Part shown: one piece after another, positions 50,558-60,329 of the stretch
How positions within the stretch are numbered: the first letter of the stretch is position 1
Layout: the number at the start of each line of letters is the position of its first letter
Made by a program: the position numbers and the translations under genes
DNA from: Streptomyces sp. QL37
GTDB lineage: Bacteria > Actinomycetota > Actinomycetes > Streptomycetales > Streptomycetaceae
DNA: 64,000 bases
Assembly (NCBI RefSeq): GCF_002941025.1
Contig: NZ_PTJS01000001.1
Coordinates: 8,127,678-8,191,677, forward strand
Direction of reading: 5' to 3'
The notes under the pieces: generated by a model
Database searches by the model: none
The model's input: only the letters and a program-made list of their open reading frames with translations
Told to the model about the DNA's origin: nothing

Positions 50558-51472
50558 TCAGCGGGTACGCGCGCGGGTGAACTCCACGGAGCGTTCGAAA
50601 CAGTCGATGACCTGCTCGTCGGGAACACCCATCCACAGGTGTTGGGCCCCCTCGACCAGGCGCAGCTCCACGGGTACCCCCGCCTCCCGCAGCGCGTCGG
50701 CCAGTCGGACGCTCTGCCGGGTGGGAACAGCGGTGTCGGCCGTCCCGTGCAGCAGGAGGAAGGGAGGGGCCTGCGCGGTGACATGGGCCACCGGACTCGC
50801 CGCCCTCGCCCTCTCCGGGTCCGCGCCGGCCGGCGCTCCGAGGAGCCGCGCTTCGTACGTGCCCGGGTCGAGGGCGTCGTAGCGGCCGCCATGGTCCTCG
50901 GCGAGGGCGCCCAGATCACTCGGCACGTACCAGCACACGCAGCCGCGGACCGGGGCGATGCCCTCCGCCCGCGCCGAGAGAGCGGCGAGGGCGGCCAGGT
51001 GCGCGCCCGCGGACTCCCCCCACAGGACGGTGCGGGACGCGTCCACTCCCAGCTCTTCGGCGCGGGTGTTCAGCCAGCGCAGAGCGGCGGCGACATCGTC
51101 CCGCTGGGCGGGGAAGTGCGCCTCGCCGCTGAGCCGGTAGTCGAGGCACGCGACGGCGAAGCCGGCCCGGACGAGACGGGCGAACGGTCCCGGCTGCCAG
51201 GAGTGGAGGCGGGGCCCCATGTTGTCCCGCAGGCCGGTGTGCCAGCCGCCTCCGTGCACGAACACGACGAGGGGGACGTGAGTACCGGTGTCCTCCGGCA
51301 GCCACACGTCCAGCTCCAGTGGCCTGCGCCCCTCCAGCAGCCGGTAGACCGCTGCGCGCAGCAGCCTCACGCCCGCCGCCGGGCGCGAGGGGGACGGCAG
51401 CGGAAGCGCGGCCGGGTCCGGCGGGGCGGGAGGCGAGAAAGGGACGGACGGAGGATCGGAAGACAGTGCCAT
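50558..51472 (-). CDS. alpha/beta hydrolase (hormone-sensitive-lipase-like esterase)
   Basis: A 304-residue esterase. The oxyanion motif is FVHGGGWHTG, the nucleophile is in LWGESAGAHLAALAAL (GxSxG), Asp is in HGTADTAVPTRQS and His in EGAQHLWMGVP. It hydrolyses short-chain esters. There is no signal peptide. It sits between the cupin gene and the MarR gene. The ATG chosen begins the Pro/Ser-rich N-terminus; an upstream 35-residue extension overlaps the cupin end and was rejected. Confidence 0.87.
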   Translation of the reverse strand: MALSSDPPSVPFSPPAPPDPAALPLPSPSRPAAGVRLLRAAVYRLLEGRRPLELDVWLPEDTGTHVPLVVFVHGGGWHTGLRDNMGPRLHSWQPGPFARLVRAGFAVACLDYRLSGEAHFPAQRDDVAAALRWLNTRAEELGVDASRTVLWGESAGAHLAALAALSARAEGIAPVRGCVCWYVPSDLGALAEDHGGRYDALDPGTYEARLLGAPAGADPERARAASPVAHVTAQAPPFLLLHGTADTAVPTRQSVRLADALREAGVPVELRLVEGAQHLWMGVPDEQVIDCFERSVEFTRARTR

Positions 51473-51533
51473 GGACCTGACTTTCGGTGGGTGTGGGCGT
51501 TCCTCGGGACGAGAGCGGCGAGCGAACGGCCTG

Positions 51534-52094
51534 TCAGTCCTGGGTGCGCCACTGCTGACCGGGCATGAAGTGCACATCGAACTGCTCCGGCACCGTGCCG
51601 AACTTCCGCGGCTCGGGGACGTACGGCTCGCGGGGCAGGGTCAGCTCCTCGGTCGGTGTCCCGAGGTTCTCGAAGAAGCGCTCGAAGGTGCCGCCCGGAC
51701 CTGCGGCCACCCCGATGATCTGGCTGTGATGGCGCTCGATGCGGTAGGCGTGCGGACAGTTCTTGGGTACGAAACCGAAGTCGCCGGTGGTCAGCAGCTT
51801 TTCGTACTGCTCACCTTCCTGGTCCTCGACGAAGAGCCGCGCCGCGCCGCTGCCGATGTAGAAGACCTCGTAGGTGTCCGTATGCATGTGGGCGGGGATG
51901 ATGTCCCCCTTTGCCCCCTCGACGGTGAAGAAGTTGAAGGCGTTCTCGGTCTGCTCCCCACCGGCATAGACGGTCACGAGGTCACCGAAGAGGTGGGCCC
52001 GGTCGCCCATTCCCTTCTCGATGAAATACGGCTTGCCCGGCTCAGGGGGGATGTGGGAGCGGGTGCGGTACTGGGTGGCGTACTCCATGGTCAT
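51534..52094 (-). CDS. cupin protein, quercetin 2,3-dioxygenase-like
   Basis: A 186-residue cupin. The metal-binding motif is GDIIPAHMHTDTYEVFYIGS (His, His, Glu), with the second motif in TTGDFGFVPKNCPHAYRIERHH. It resembles quercetinase-like cupin dioxygenases acting on flavonols or related phenols, though relatives differ in function. GGAGG is six bases before the ATG at 52094. It is followed by the esterase gene on the same strand. Confidence 0.85.
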   Translation of the reverse strand: MTMEYATQYRTRSHIPPEPGKPYFIEKGMGDRAHLFGDLVTVYAGGEQTENAFNFFTVEGAKGDIIPAHMHTDTYEVFYIGSGAARLFVEDQEGEQYEKLLTTGDFGFVPKNCPHAYRIERHHSQIIGVAAGPGGTFERFFENLGTPTEELTLPREPYVPEPRKFGTVPEQFDVHFMPGQQWRTQD

Positions 52095-52126
52095 GGTCAA
52101 CCTCCGGGATCGGCTCCGACTGAAAC

Positions 52127-52141
52127 GTCAGGCTACCTGAC
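52127..52141. promoter_or_regulatory. palindrome GTCAGG-CTA-CCTGAC, candidate operator
   Basis: A perfect six-base inverted repeat with a three-base centre lies 33 bases upstream of the cupin start. It fits MarR-type operators, and a MarR gene is in the same cluster. Confidence 0.5.
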
Positions 52142-52207
52142 AGTCTGCTCGGAGTGAAGGCCGGACGCTCCGGATCCCGCCCGAGGCGGCGGGCGGGGCC
52201 GCCCGGC

Positions 52208-52939
52208 TTACTCGCCGGTCACGGGATCACGCCCGGTGAGGCAGTAGATGCCGCCCGCCGGGTCCCGCATCACCGTCCAGCCGTCGCCGTCGCGCACGAA
52301 CCCGGCGCCGAGCCCTTCGTGATGCGCCCGGCCGGCCGCCAGGTCCGAGCAGGCCAGATCCAGATGCGCCGAGGCGGGGCGGGGCTCGACCAGGCGCTGG
52401 ACGAGCAGATGGACGGGCAGGTCCCGCGGCGGGCGGAGCACGTGGAACTCCCGGTGGACGCCCGGGCGCGCATCCCAGCCGGTCAGCGCCGCCCAGAACG
52501 CGACCTCCGCGTCGAACAGGGCCGGTGACACGTCGAGGCAGATCTGGTCCAGCCGGCTCGTGGTGCCGCCGGGACCGGTCAGGACCGGCGGCCGCGCCCG
52601 CTGGCCCCGCCAGGGCACGACGCAGAAGGGCTGGCCGCCGGGGGAGCGCAGGACGGTCAGTTCCGGCTGTCGGGCCTTTTCCAGCGCGCCCAGCCGAAGG
52701 GCTTGTTCGGTGAAGGCGGTCATGTCGTCCACCGCCAGATCGGGATGGGCCCCGCCCTCGTCCCCCACCGCCTGCACCGCGAGGCAGGCGTCGGCTCGCT
52801 CCGGGAGCAGGGTGGTGAATTCGCCCCGCTCGCCCCACGGCGTGGAGACCTGGGTGCCGGTGACCGCGCTCCAGAAGCCGGCGGCACGGCCGGCGACTGC
52901 CGCGGGCCGGTCGATGAAGGCGTATGTCCAGCGGATCAC
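52208..52939 (-). CDS. VOC-family (glyoxalase-like) protein, two domains
   Basis: A 243-residue protein made of two vicinal-oxygen-chelate modules: residues 1-115 (WTYAFIDRPAAVAGRAAGFW, AHPDLAVDDMTAF) and 130-243 (LDQICLDVSPALFDAEVAFW, AHLDLACSDLAAGRAHHEGL). It resembles glyoxalase/bleomycin-resistance-type proteins of unknown ligand. GAGGAGAACC precedes the GTG at 52939. A longer reading frame upstream lacks a site and was not used. Confidence 0.85.
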   Translation of the reverse strand: MIRWTYAFIDRPAAVAGRAAGFWSAVTGTQVSTPWGERGEFTTLLPERADACLAVQAVGDEGGAHPDLAVDDMTAFTEQALRLGALEKARQPELTVLRSPGGQPFCVVPWRGQRARPPVLTGPGGTTSRLDQICLDVSPALFDAEVAFWAALTGWDARPGVHREFHVLRPPRDLPVHLLVQRLVEPRPASAHLDLACSDLAAGRAHHEGLGAGFVRDGDGWTVMRDPAGGIYCLTGRDPVTGE

Positions 52940-53124
52940 GGTTCTCCTCTGCTGTGGCTCGGTGCTTCGTCCGGCAGTTCCCATCGTGTCAAAGCGTGGT
53001 CTCGCGGCCCCGTTCATCACGCGTTCACCGGTCGGATCCGTCCGCGGCATTCCCCGGCACGCCGCGGGCACCTACGCTCGGCCGCGAACGATCAACGCTG
53101 CCGCGCCGTGGTCCGAACGGTGTT

Positions 53125-53136
53125 GACAACGTTGTC
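53125..53136. promoter_or_regulatory. LacI-type operator GACAACGTTGTC
   Basis: A perfect 12-base palindrome with an AACGTT core lies 26 bases before the GH92 start. The core is shared with the operator at 60330 upstream of the LacI gene, suggesting related regulation. Confidence 0.6.
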
Positions 53137-53162
53137 CCTCTCCGTCGGAGGTATCCGAGAAC

Positions 53163-55598
53163 ATGCCCTCCAGACCGTCCCCGGCCCGGCGTCTCGCCGC
53201 ACGGGCCGCCGCGATCGCCCTCGCCTGCACACTCGCCGGAGCCGTCGTGCCGCCGGCCGCCGAGGCCGACGCGCTGGTCGCGCGCCCCACTGCCTACGTG
53301 GACCCGATGATCGGCACGGCGAACGGCGGCAACACCTATCCCGGCGCGGTCCGCCCGTACGGCATGATCGCCTGGTCCCCGACCAGCACCACGGGCGACC
53401 AGACGAGCACCGGGGCGGCCAACGGTTACGAGTACGGGGTGACCCGGATGCGCGGCCTGAGCCTCACCCATGTCAACGGCGCCGGGTGCAACCCCGGCGC
53501 CGCGGGCGACGTACCGATCATGCCGTTCGTCGGCGACGTCACCTCCTCGCCCTCCGCCGACACGAAGGACGCGGTCTACGCGTCCGGCTTCTCGCACGAC
53601 AACGAGCGCGCCGTTCCCGGCCGTTACACCGTCGGACTGGACTCCGGCGCCACCGCGGACCTGGCCGTCAGTGAGCGTGCCGGAGTGGCCGACTTCAGCT
53701 TCCCGGCGGACAGGCCCGCCAATCTGCTCTTCCGGGTGTCCAACTCCCTGAACGGCAGCGAGGACGCCGAGATCGAGATCGACACCGCCCACCGCAAGGT
53801 GACCGGTTCGGTGCTCACCGGGGCGTTCTGCGGCAGGCGCGCCAATGGCGGTACCAACAACCGCAAGAGCTACTACCGGCTCTACTTCAGCGCCTCCTTC
53901 GACCGGGCCTTCTCCACCACGGGCACCTGGCGCGACGGCACCCTCGCTCCGGGCACCACAAGCGGAAGCGGCGGCGAGGGATACGCCACCGGGGCAGACC
54001 GCGCCGGGCGCGGTTCCGGCGGCTGGGTGGGCTTCGACACCACGGCCGACGACGACGTCCGCATGCGGATCGGGATCTCCTACGTCAGCCAGGCCGGCGC
54101 CGAGGCCAACCTCCGCCAGGAGATCGCGCCCAGGGCGAGCGTCGACGACGTGGCCCGGGCGGGATCCGCCGCCTGGGACCGCGAACTCGCCTCCGCGCGC
54201 ATCGGGGGTGGCAGCGACGCGCAGCGCACCGCGTTCTACACCGCGCTGTACCACTCGCTGATGCAGCCGAACCTGATCAGCGACAGGGACGGCCGCTACC
54301 CGGGCATGGACGGCAAGCCGCACCGTGTGACGCGTGGCCAGAAGGCCCAGTACAGCAACTTCTCCGGCTGGGACCAGTACCGCGCCCAGATCCAGCTCCT
54401 GGCGCTCCTCAAACCCAGGATCGCGGGCGACTTCGCCCAGTCGCTCTACAACTTCGCCCGGCAGAACGGCGGCGTCTGGGACCGTTGGGTGCACGTCAAC
54501 GGCGCCACACACGTGATGACGGGCGACCCCACGGCCGCCACCCTCGCCACGTTCTACGCGATGGGCGTACGCAACTTCGACTACGAGGGTGCCTTCGAAT
54601 CCCTGGCGCGGCAGGCCACGGTGCCCCACCCCGACGGCCTGTCCGACGCGGGGTGCCCCGGCCAGTGCACCGGCCAGCGGCCCAATCTCGCCCAGTACCT
54701 GGAGTCGCACTACGCGGCCCAGGACGTCTGCCACTGCTGGGGCGGTGCCGCCGAGACGCTGGAGGACGCGGTCGCGGACGCGGCACTCGGCCGGTGGGCC
54801 CGGCTGCTCGGGCGCGACGAGGAGGCCGACGCCTTCGAGGAGCGCGGCCTCTGGTGGCGCAACGTCTTCAACCCCGAGGCCGGCGACGGAGCCGGGAACA
54901 CCGGCTACATCCAGGCGCGCGACCTCGACGGCTCCTGGGTGACCCCCTTCAGCCCGGGCAGCGACCGGGGCTTCGCGCAGGGCACCAGCGCCACGTACAC
55001 CTGGATGGTCCCGCAGGACGTGCAGGGGCTGGCCGAGGCCATGGGCGGCCGGGACGTGGCGGCCGAGCGGCTGGACGGCTTCTTCCACAAGGCGGACGGC
55101 TCCTGGTCGGTCAAGGGCGGTGACGCGCTGCGCTACGACCCCACCAACGAGCCCGGCATCCACGCCCCTTGGCTCTACAACGCGCTGGGGCAGCCGTGGA
55201 AGACCCAGGAGACCGTACGGGAGATCGTGAACACCGTCTACGGGACCGGCCCGCGAGGACTGCCCGGCAACGACGACCTCGGCACGATGTCGGCCTGGTA
55301 CGTCTACTCGGCCCTCGGCCTCTACCCGCAGACACCGGGCAGCGCCACCATGCTGCTGGGCGCGCCGCTGTTCCCGTCCGCGGTGCTGGACCGGCCGCAG
55401 GGCGGTGACATCCGGATCAGCGCCCCGGAGGCCGATGCGACACATCCGTACATCGACGCGGTGAGGGTCGACGGACGGACGGCCGACAGGTCGTGGACGG
55501 ACGCCCGGCTGGTCACCCGTGGAGGGTCGCTGACCTACCGGCTCGCCGACCGGCCGAACACCTCCTGGGCCACAGGACCTGCGGGTCTTCCGCAATAG
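53163..55598 (+). CDS. secreted GH92 alpha-mannosidase-like enzyme
   Basis: An 811-residue exported glycoside hydrolase. The signal peptide (RRLAARAAAIALACTLAGAV) is followed by the GH92 N-terminus YVDPMIGTANGGNTYPGAV, then LSLTHVNGAGC, and the catalytic (alpha/alpha)6 domain with FSGWDQYRAQIQLLALL, NEPGIHAPWLYNALG and GNDDLGTMSAWYVYSALGLY. GH92 enzymes are calcium-dependent exo-alpha-mannosidases. No binding module is appended. GGAGG precedes the ATG, and a LacI-type palindrome marks its promoter. It probably trims fungal or plant mannan or N-glycans. Confidence 0.9.
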   Translation: MPSRPSPARRLAARAAAIALACTLAGAVVPPAAEADALVARPTAYVDPMIGTANGGNTYPGAVRPYGMIAWSPTSTTGDQTSTGAANGYEYGVTRMRGLSLTHVNGAGCNPGAAGDVPIMPFVGDVTSSPSADTKDAVYASGFSHDNERAVPGRYTVGLDSGATADLAVSERAGVADFSFPADRPANLLFRVSNSLNGSEDAEIEIDTAHRKVTGSVLTGAFCGRRANGGTNNRKSYYRLYFSASFDRAFSTTGTWRDGTLAPGTTSGSGGEGYATGADRAGRGSGGWVGFDTTADDDVRMRIGISYVSQAGAEANLRQEIAPRASVDDVARAGSAAWDRELASARIGGGSDAQRTAFYTALYHSLMQPNLISDRDGRYPGMDGKPHRVTRGQKAQYSNFSGWDQYRAQIQLLALLKPRIAGDFAQSLYNFARQNGGVWDRWVHVNGATHVMTGDPTAATLATFYAMGVRNFDYEGAFESLARQATVPHPDGLSDAGCPGQCTGQRPNLAQYLESHYAAQDVCHCWGGAAETLEDAVADAALGRWARLLGRDEEADAFEERGLWWRNVFNPEAGDGAGNTGYIQARDLDGSWVTPFSPGSDRGFAQGTSATYTWMVPQDVQGLAEAMGGRDVAAERLDGFFHKADGSWSVKGGDALRYDPTNEPGIHAPWLYNALGQPWKTQETVREIVNTVYGTGPRGLPGNDDLGTMSAWYVYSALGLYPQTPGSATMLLGAPLFPSAVLDRPQGGDIRISAPEADATHPYIDAVRVDGRTADRSWTDARLVTRGGSLTYRLADRPNTSWATGPAGLPQ

Positions 55599-55623
55599 CA
55601 CGCCAACCGGCCCCGGTCCGGAA

Positions 55624-55654
55624 CCCGGCGGGCGGCGCGACGCCGCCCGCCGGG
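55624..55654. terminator. terminator of the GH92 gene
   Basis: A perfect 14-base stem (CCCGGCGGGCGGCG) with a three-base loop, 25 bases after the stop. Confidence 0.8.
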
Positions 55655-55691
55655 CACCGCCTGCCCTATGCGGAGGGTGGGAGAGGTCTCG

Positions 55692-55710
55692 ATTTTCTAT
55701 CGTTGAAAAT
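55692..55710. promoter_or_regulatory. AT-rich inverted repeat upstream of the first GH2 gene
   Basis: ATTTTC, seven bases, GAAAAT is an unusually AT-rich element for this DNA, about 110 bases before the GH2 start. It may be a promoter or operator component. Confidence 0.3.
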
Positions 55711-55818
55711 TCTGCGTGCACGACCGTTGTCAGCTGTTTGAGGCTGTGGCTCAATGTTCGACTATGTGCAGTGCTCCGCGGTCCGGGGCACTCCGGCTTC
55801 TTCGACGAGGACGACGCC

Positions 55819-58800
55819 TTGATACGACAACTAGCCCGCCCCCGCACGCTTTTCAGATCACTCGCCTGTACGGCGGCGCTGCTGCTCCCGCTCGGGGCCA
55901 CCCTGGTCCCGGCCGCCGCCGCGGCTCCCGCAGCCCCCGCGGCTGACGCCGCCACCGCCTCGGCGTTCACCAAGGAGGACCCGTCCACCGAGGTGCACGG
56001 CCTCAAGGGCGAGTACTTCGCCATGTCCGCCCCGGGCGCCCGTGACTTCGCGAAGCTGGGCGCGACCGCGCTCGACCCGGACATCAACTTTCCCGGGCTG
56101 ACCGGTGCCTTCGAGTCGGCCACCGGACAGACCGAGCACACCACCGCCCGCTGGACGGGGCAGATCGAGGCCCCGGAGACGGGTGACTACACCTTCTCCG
56201 CCATCGGTGACAACGGCTTCCGGCTCTTCATCGACGACAAGGCGGTCATCGACCACTGGGAGCCGGACTGGGACCAGGAGCAGACCAGTGCTCCGGTCGC
56301 GCTGAAGGCCGGCGAGACGCACACGTTCCGGCTGGAGATGTTCCAGGACATCGGCGGGGCGAACATGTTCCTGCGCTGGTCGAGCGCGAAGCTCGCCAAG
56401 CAGATCGTGCCCGAATCGGCCTTCACCCCGCCGTCCGACTTCGAGGTCTACCCGGTCGGGCTGACCGTCGCCGAGAACGGCCTCAAGGTGCAGGCGACCT
56501 TCGACCACGAGGTCAGCGGCATCCAGGACGTCAAGGACCACCTCACCATCGAGGCGGACACGACGCCGATGCCGGTGAAGTCGGTCGCCAAGGCGTCGAA
56601 CAACCGCAAGGCGCTCGTCGTCACCCTGGGCGCCGCGGTCCAGAAGGGCCAGCAGCTCAAGGTCGTCTACGACGGTGAGGGCGGCCTCAAGAACGGCGAC
56701 GAGACCGTACCGGAGATCAGCCGCAGGGCGCAGAACCTCTCGACGCACCGGCTCACCACGCCGTGGGGTGACAAGGTCGACCCCAAGAACCCGATGCCCG
56801 AGTACCCCCGCCCGCAGCAGGTGCGCGACGACTGGAAGAACCTCAACGGGCAGTGGGAGTTCGCCGGAGCCACCGCCGGTGAGAAGCCGGTCTTCGGGAA
56901 GAAGCTCGACGAGCGCATCACCGTGCCCTACCCCGTCGAGTCGCAGCTCTCCGGGCTCGAGCGCCACGAAGACCACATGTTCTACCGCAAGCTCGTCACG
57001 GTGCCCAGGAGCTGGTCGGTCGGCAAGCGCGACAAGGACGACCGCCTGAAGCTCAACTTCGGCGCCGTCGACTACCAGGCGCGGGTCTGGGTCAACGGCA
57101 AGCAGGTCGCCGAGCACACCGGCGGCTACACCGCCTTCAGCGCCGACATCACCGACGCCCTCAAGGGCAGCGGCCCCCAGGAGATCGTCGTCGCGGTCAC
57201 CGACACCACCGGCGCCGACCAGCCCACGGGCAAGCAGTCCTCGAACCCCAGCGGCATCTTCTACACCGCCTCCTCCGGTATCTGGCAGACGGTCTGGATG
57301 GAGCCCGTCGCTCCGGCCGCCGTCGACTCGCTGACGACCACACCGGACATCGACAAGGGCCGCCTCGCCCTGACGGTCAACTCCGAGGACGCCTCGAAGT
57401 CCGCCCGTGTCACCGCCGTCGCCCGCGACAAGAAGGGCAAGGTCGTCGGAACGGTCACCGGCCCTGCCAACAGCGAGCTCAGCCTGCCGGTCGCCAAGCA
57501 GCACCTGTGGACCCCCGACGACCCGTACCTGTACGACCTGGAGGTCACCCTCAAGGACGGGCGCTCCAAGGACACCGTCGACAGCTACTTCGGCATGCGC
57601 TCCTTCGGCGTCGCCAAGGTCGGCGGCTACCAGAAGCTGGTGCTCAACGGGAAGCCGTTCTTCTCCCTCGCCCAGCTGGACCAGGGCTTCTACCCCGACG
57701 GTCTGAACACGGCGCCCAGTGACGACGCCCTGGTCTTCGACCTGAAGGCGCAGAAGGACCTCGGCTTCAACTCCGTCCGCAAGCACATCAAGGTCGAGCC
57801 GGCGCGCTGGTACTACCACGCCGACCAGCTGGGGCTCCTGGTGTGGCAGGACTTCGTCTCCGGCAACCTCACCGGCGAGAAGGGCCAGAAGGCCTTCCTC
57901 GACCAGGGCGCCGAGATGATGGAGCAGCTGCACAACTACCCCTCCATCGGTGCGTGGATCGTCTTCAACGAGGGCTGGGGTGAGTGGGACCGTACCGAGA
58001 CCGGCAAGATCACCGAGAAGGTCCAGGCCGCCGACCCGTCGCGCGTCGTCAGCGCCCACAGCGGTGTCAACTGCTGCAACTCCAAGGGCGACTCCGGCAA
58101 GGGCGACATCATCGACCACCACGACTACAACAACACCGACCCGGCCTTCCCCGACGAGACGCGTGCCGCGATGGACGGTGAGCACGGCGGCTTCACCCTG
58201 CGGATCCCCGGCCGCATGTGGCCCGGTGCCCCCACCGCGATCTACAGCGGTGTCGCGGACAAGGACGCCCTGACCGCCAAGTACGTCGACAACACCCGTA
58301 CGTACTACCTGGAAGCGGCCGGCGCGGAACTCTCCGGCTCCATCTACACCCAGGTGACCGACCTGGAGAACGAGCTCAACGGCCTCTGGACGTACGACCG
58401 CCGGGAGATCAAGGTCGACGCCGCCAAGGTGCGGAAGATCAACCAGGAGGTCATCGCGGCCGGCGCGGCCGCGGGCGAGCGGGACGAGGTCAAGGGCGGT
58501 GGTGCGTGGTCCCTCGACGAGAACAAGGGCACCAAGGCCGCCGACAGCGGCCCGAACCACAAGGACCTCACCCTCTCCGAGGGGGCGTCCTGGACGCCGG
58601 GAGTGCAGGGCTCGGCACTGAAGTTCAACGGCGAGGGCCAGTACGCGCAGACCGACGGCCCGGTCGTCGACACCACCGGTGACTACACCGTGTCGGCCTG
58701 GGCGTCGCTGGACGCGCTTCCGGGCAACTACGGCACTGTCGTCAGCCAGGACGGCCGACGCCAGGAGAACCCGTTCTACCTCCAGTACGGACAGGGCGGG

Positions 58801-59106
58801 TTCGCCTTCTCCACCCCGGGCGCCCACCGCGCCCGGCTGGAGATCGAGCCCGAGCTCGGCCGGTGGTACCACCTGGTCGGCGTGCGCAGTGGTGACGAGA
58901 TCAAGCTGTACGTCGACGGCAAGCTCGCCTCCACCGCGGCGGCCGGCACCGCCGACGTCAGCAGCGGCGCGCTGTCCGTGGGCCGCGCCAAGTGGTCCGG
59001 CGGCAACACCGACTTCTGGAACGGCTCCGTCGACCAGGTGAAGGTGTACGACAAGGCGCTCACCGACCAGGAGGTGACCGCGCTCCACGACGGCGAGCAG
59101 CCGTAG
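55819..59106 (+). CDS. secreted GH2 enzyme with PA14 and LamG-like domains
   Basis: A 1095-residue modular hydrolase. Order: signal peptide (FRSLACTAALLLPLGATLVP), PA14 domain near 55-200 (YTFSAIGDNGFRLFIDDKAV), linker, GH2 sugar-binding domain near 330-500 (NLNGQWEFAG, GIFYTASSGIWQTVW), Ig-like domain, TIM barrel, and a C-terminal concanavalin-like LamG module near 900-1090. Acid/base Glu718 is in WIVFNEGWGEWD, and the nucleophile is probably Glu788 in DGEHGGF. GH2 covers beta-galactosidases, glucuronidases and mannosidases; substrate is open. The TTG at 55819 after GAGG gives a proper signal peptide; an ATG 81 bases earlier does not. Confidence 0.85.
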   Translation: MIRQLARPRTLFRSLACTAALLLPLGATLVPAAAAAPAAPAADAATASAFTKEDPSTEVHGLKGEYFAMSAPGARDFAKLGATALDPDINFPGLTGAFESATGQTEHTTARWTGQIEAPETGDYTFSAIGDNGFRLFIDDKAVIDHWEPDWDQEQTSAPVALKAGETHTFRLEMFQDIGGANMFLRWSSAKLAKQIVPESAFTPPSDFEVYPVGLTVAENGLKVQATFDHEVSGIQDVKDHLTIEADTTPMPVKSVAKASNNRKALVVTLGAAVQKGQQLKVVYDGEGGLKNGDETVPEISRRAQNLSTHRLTTPWGDKVDPKNPMPEYPRPQQVRDDWKNLNGQWEFAGATAGEKPVFGKKLDERITVPYPVESQLSGLERHEDHMFYRKLVTVPRSWSVGKRDKDDRLKLNFGAVDYQARVWVNGKQVAEHTGGYTAFSADITDALKGSGPQEIVVAVTDTTGADQPTGKQSSNPSGIFYTASSGIWQTVWMEPVAPAAVDSLTTTPDIDKGRLALTVNSEDASKSARVTAVARDKKGKVVGTVTGPANSELSLPVAKQHLWTPDDPYLYDLEVTLKDGRSKDTVDSYFGMRSFGVAKVGGYQKLVLNGKPFFSLAQLDQGFYPDGLNTAPSDDALVFDLKAQKDLGFNSVRKHIKVEPARWYYHADQLGLLVWQDFVSGNLTGEKGQKAFLDQGAEMMEQLHNYPSIGAWIVFNEGWGEWDRTETGKITEKVQAADPSRVVSAHSGVNCCNSKGDSGKGDIIDHHDYNNTDPAFPDETRAAMDGEHGGFTLRIPGRMWPGAPTAIYSGVADKDALTAKYVDNTRTYYLEAAGAELSGSIYTQVTDLENELNGLWTYDRREIKVDAAKVRKINQEVIAAGAAAGERDEVKGGGAWSLDENKGTKAADSGPNHKDLTLSEGASWTPGVQGSALKFNGEGQYAQTDGPVVDTTGDYTVSAWASLDALPGNYGTVVSQDGRRQENPFYLQYGQGGFAFSTPGAHRARLEIEPELGRWYHLVGVRSGDEIKLYVDGKLASTAAAGTADVSSGALSVGRAKWSGGNTDFWNGSVDQVKVYDKALTDQEVTALHDGEQP

Positions 59107-59125
59107 GGAGCAACCCCGCGAGACC

Positions 59126-59164
59126 GCTCCCGGCAGCGTGCGCACAGGCCGCGCTGCCGGGAGC
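59126..59164. terminator. shared terminator, GH2 gene and LacI gene
   Basis: GCTCCCGGCAGCG pairs perfectly over 13 bases with its complement across a 13-base loop, between convergent genes. Confidence 0.75.
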
Positions 59165-59193
59165 TCCGTGCCGCCCCGGTCCCGCTACGGACG

Positions 59194-60213
59194 TCACACC
59201 GGTGAGACCGGGCCTCCGGTGCTCTCCCGGCCAACCACGCGGTGCGGGACCACGATCCTGCGGCCGGGCAGCGCCTCGAACCTCCCCAGGACACGCTCGG
59301 TCAGGCACTGCACCGCGCGTTCGGCGATCTGCTCCCGGTCCGGGGCGATCGTGGTGAGCGAGGGGGCGGCGAACCGGCCGTCCTCGATGTCGTCGAACCC
59401 CATGAGCGCCAGGTCCTCCGGCACCCGCACGCCCTCTTCGGCCGCCACGCGCAGCGCACCGAGGGCCAGTTCGTCGCTGAAGCAGAAGACGGCGTCGACG
59501 GAACCGGGAGCCGCCAGCAACTCCCGCAGAGCCCGCGCCCCCTCGGCCCGGTGCAGGTCGGCCACCTCCACCTCGGCCACCGGAGCCAGACCGGCCTCCC
59601 GCAGCCCTTGCCGGAAGCCCTCGGCGCGCAGCTCGGCCGTCCCGTGGCCCAGCCCCGACTGCAGGCCGATCGCCGCGATACGCCGACGGCCCAGCGAGAC
59701 GAGATGACGAGCGGCATCCCGCGCCGCCCCCACGTTGTCCAGAGCCACATGGTCGATGGACCCGTCCGGCTCCAGCTCGCCCAGGACGACCAGCGGCAGA
59801 CCACCGGCGAGGGACGCCAGGTCGGCCGGAGACGTGGACCACGGGCTGATGATCATGCCGTCGACCTGGTGGCCCTCGGACCCGTCCAGGAGCCGCCGCT
59901 CCAGATCCGCCCGCCCTCCCGTCCGCTCCAGGAGCACCGTCCACCCGCGCTCCTGCGCCGCGTCGATGAGAAGGCCCGTCAGCGCGCCGAAGTACGGCGA
60001 GTGGATCTCGGGCACGGCGACCCCGATGAGGCCCGTACGCCCCTGCCGGAGGTTGCGGGCGGCGAGGTTGGGGCGGTACCCCAGCTCCTCCACGGCCGCC
60101 ATGACCCGGGCGCGCGTCGCCGGGGCGACGGCCGCGGCGTTGCTCACGACGTTGGAGACGGTCCGGACGGACACGCCGGCGAGTGCGGCGACATCCTTGA
60201 GTCTCGCTGCCAC
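59194..60213 (-). CDS. LacI-family transcriptional regulator
   Basis: A 339-residue repressor. The HTH and hinge are RLKDVAALAGVSVRTVSNVV and RARVMAAVEELGYRPNLAARNL, followed by a periplasmic-binding-protein-like sensor domain (IGVAVPEIHSPYFGALTGLL, GFDDIEDGRFAAPSLTTI). The GTG at 60213 starts just before the HTH, as usual. Divergent from the PhyH dioxygenase and next to two GH2 genes, it probably represses them in the absence of an oligosaccharide. A palindromic operator lies in the divergent region. Confidence 0.9.
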   Translation of the reverse strand: MAARLKDVAALAGVSVRTVSNVVSNAAAVAPATRARVMAAVEELGYRPNLAARNLRQGRTGLIGVAVPEIHSPYFGALTGLLIDAAQERGWTVLLERTGGRADLERRLLDGSEGHQVDGMIISPWSTSPADLASLAGGLPLVVLGELEPDGSIDHVALDNVGAARDAARHLVSLGRRRIAAIGLQSGLGHGTAELRAEGFRQGLREAGLAPVAEVEVADLHRAEGARALRELLAAPGSVDAVFCFSDELALGALRVAAEEGVRVPEDLALMGFDDIEDGRFAAPSLTTIAPDREQIAERAVQCLTERVLGRFEALPGRRIVVPHRVVGRESTGGPVSPV

Positions 60214-60329
60214 AGCCGGTGCGCTCCCGTCCTTCTGCCTGCGGGGGCGGTCGGCGGACCGTGCCCTCTGCGCTGTGCACCGTAACAGGCCCGCCGCCCG
60301 ACATCGCGTGCTCCCTCTTGCCACGTTGC

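Noticed and set aside
53025..56144. A minus-strand open frame of over 1000 codons across GH92 and the start of GH2
   Set aside because: Antisense to strongly supported genes; high-GC codon bias keeps the opposite strand open. Composition is Val/Gly/Arg-rich with no domain. The same applies to the long minus-strand frame across 55858-59145.
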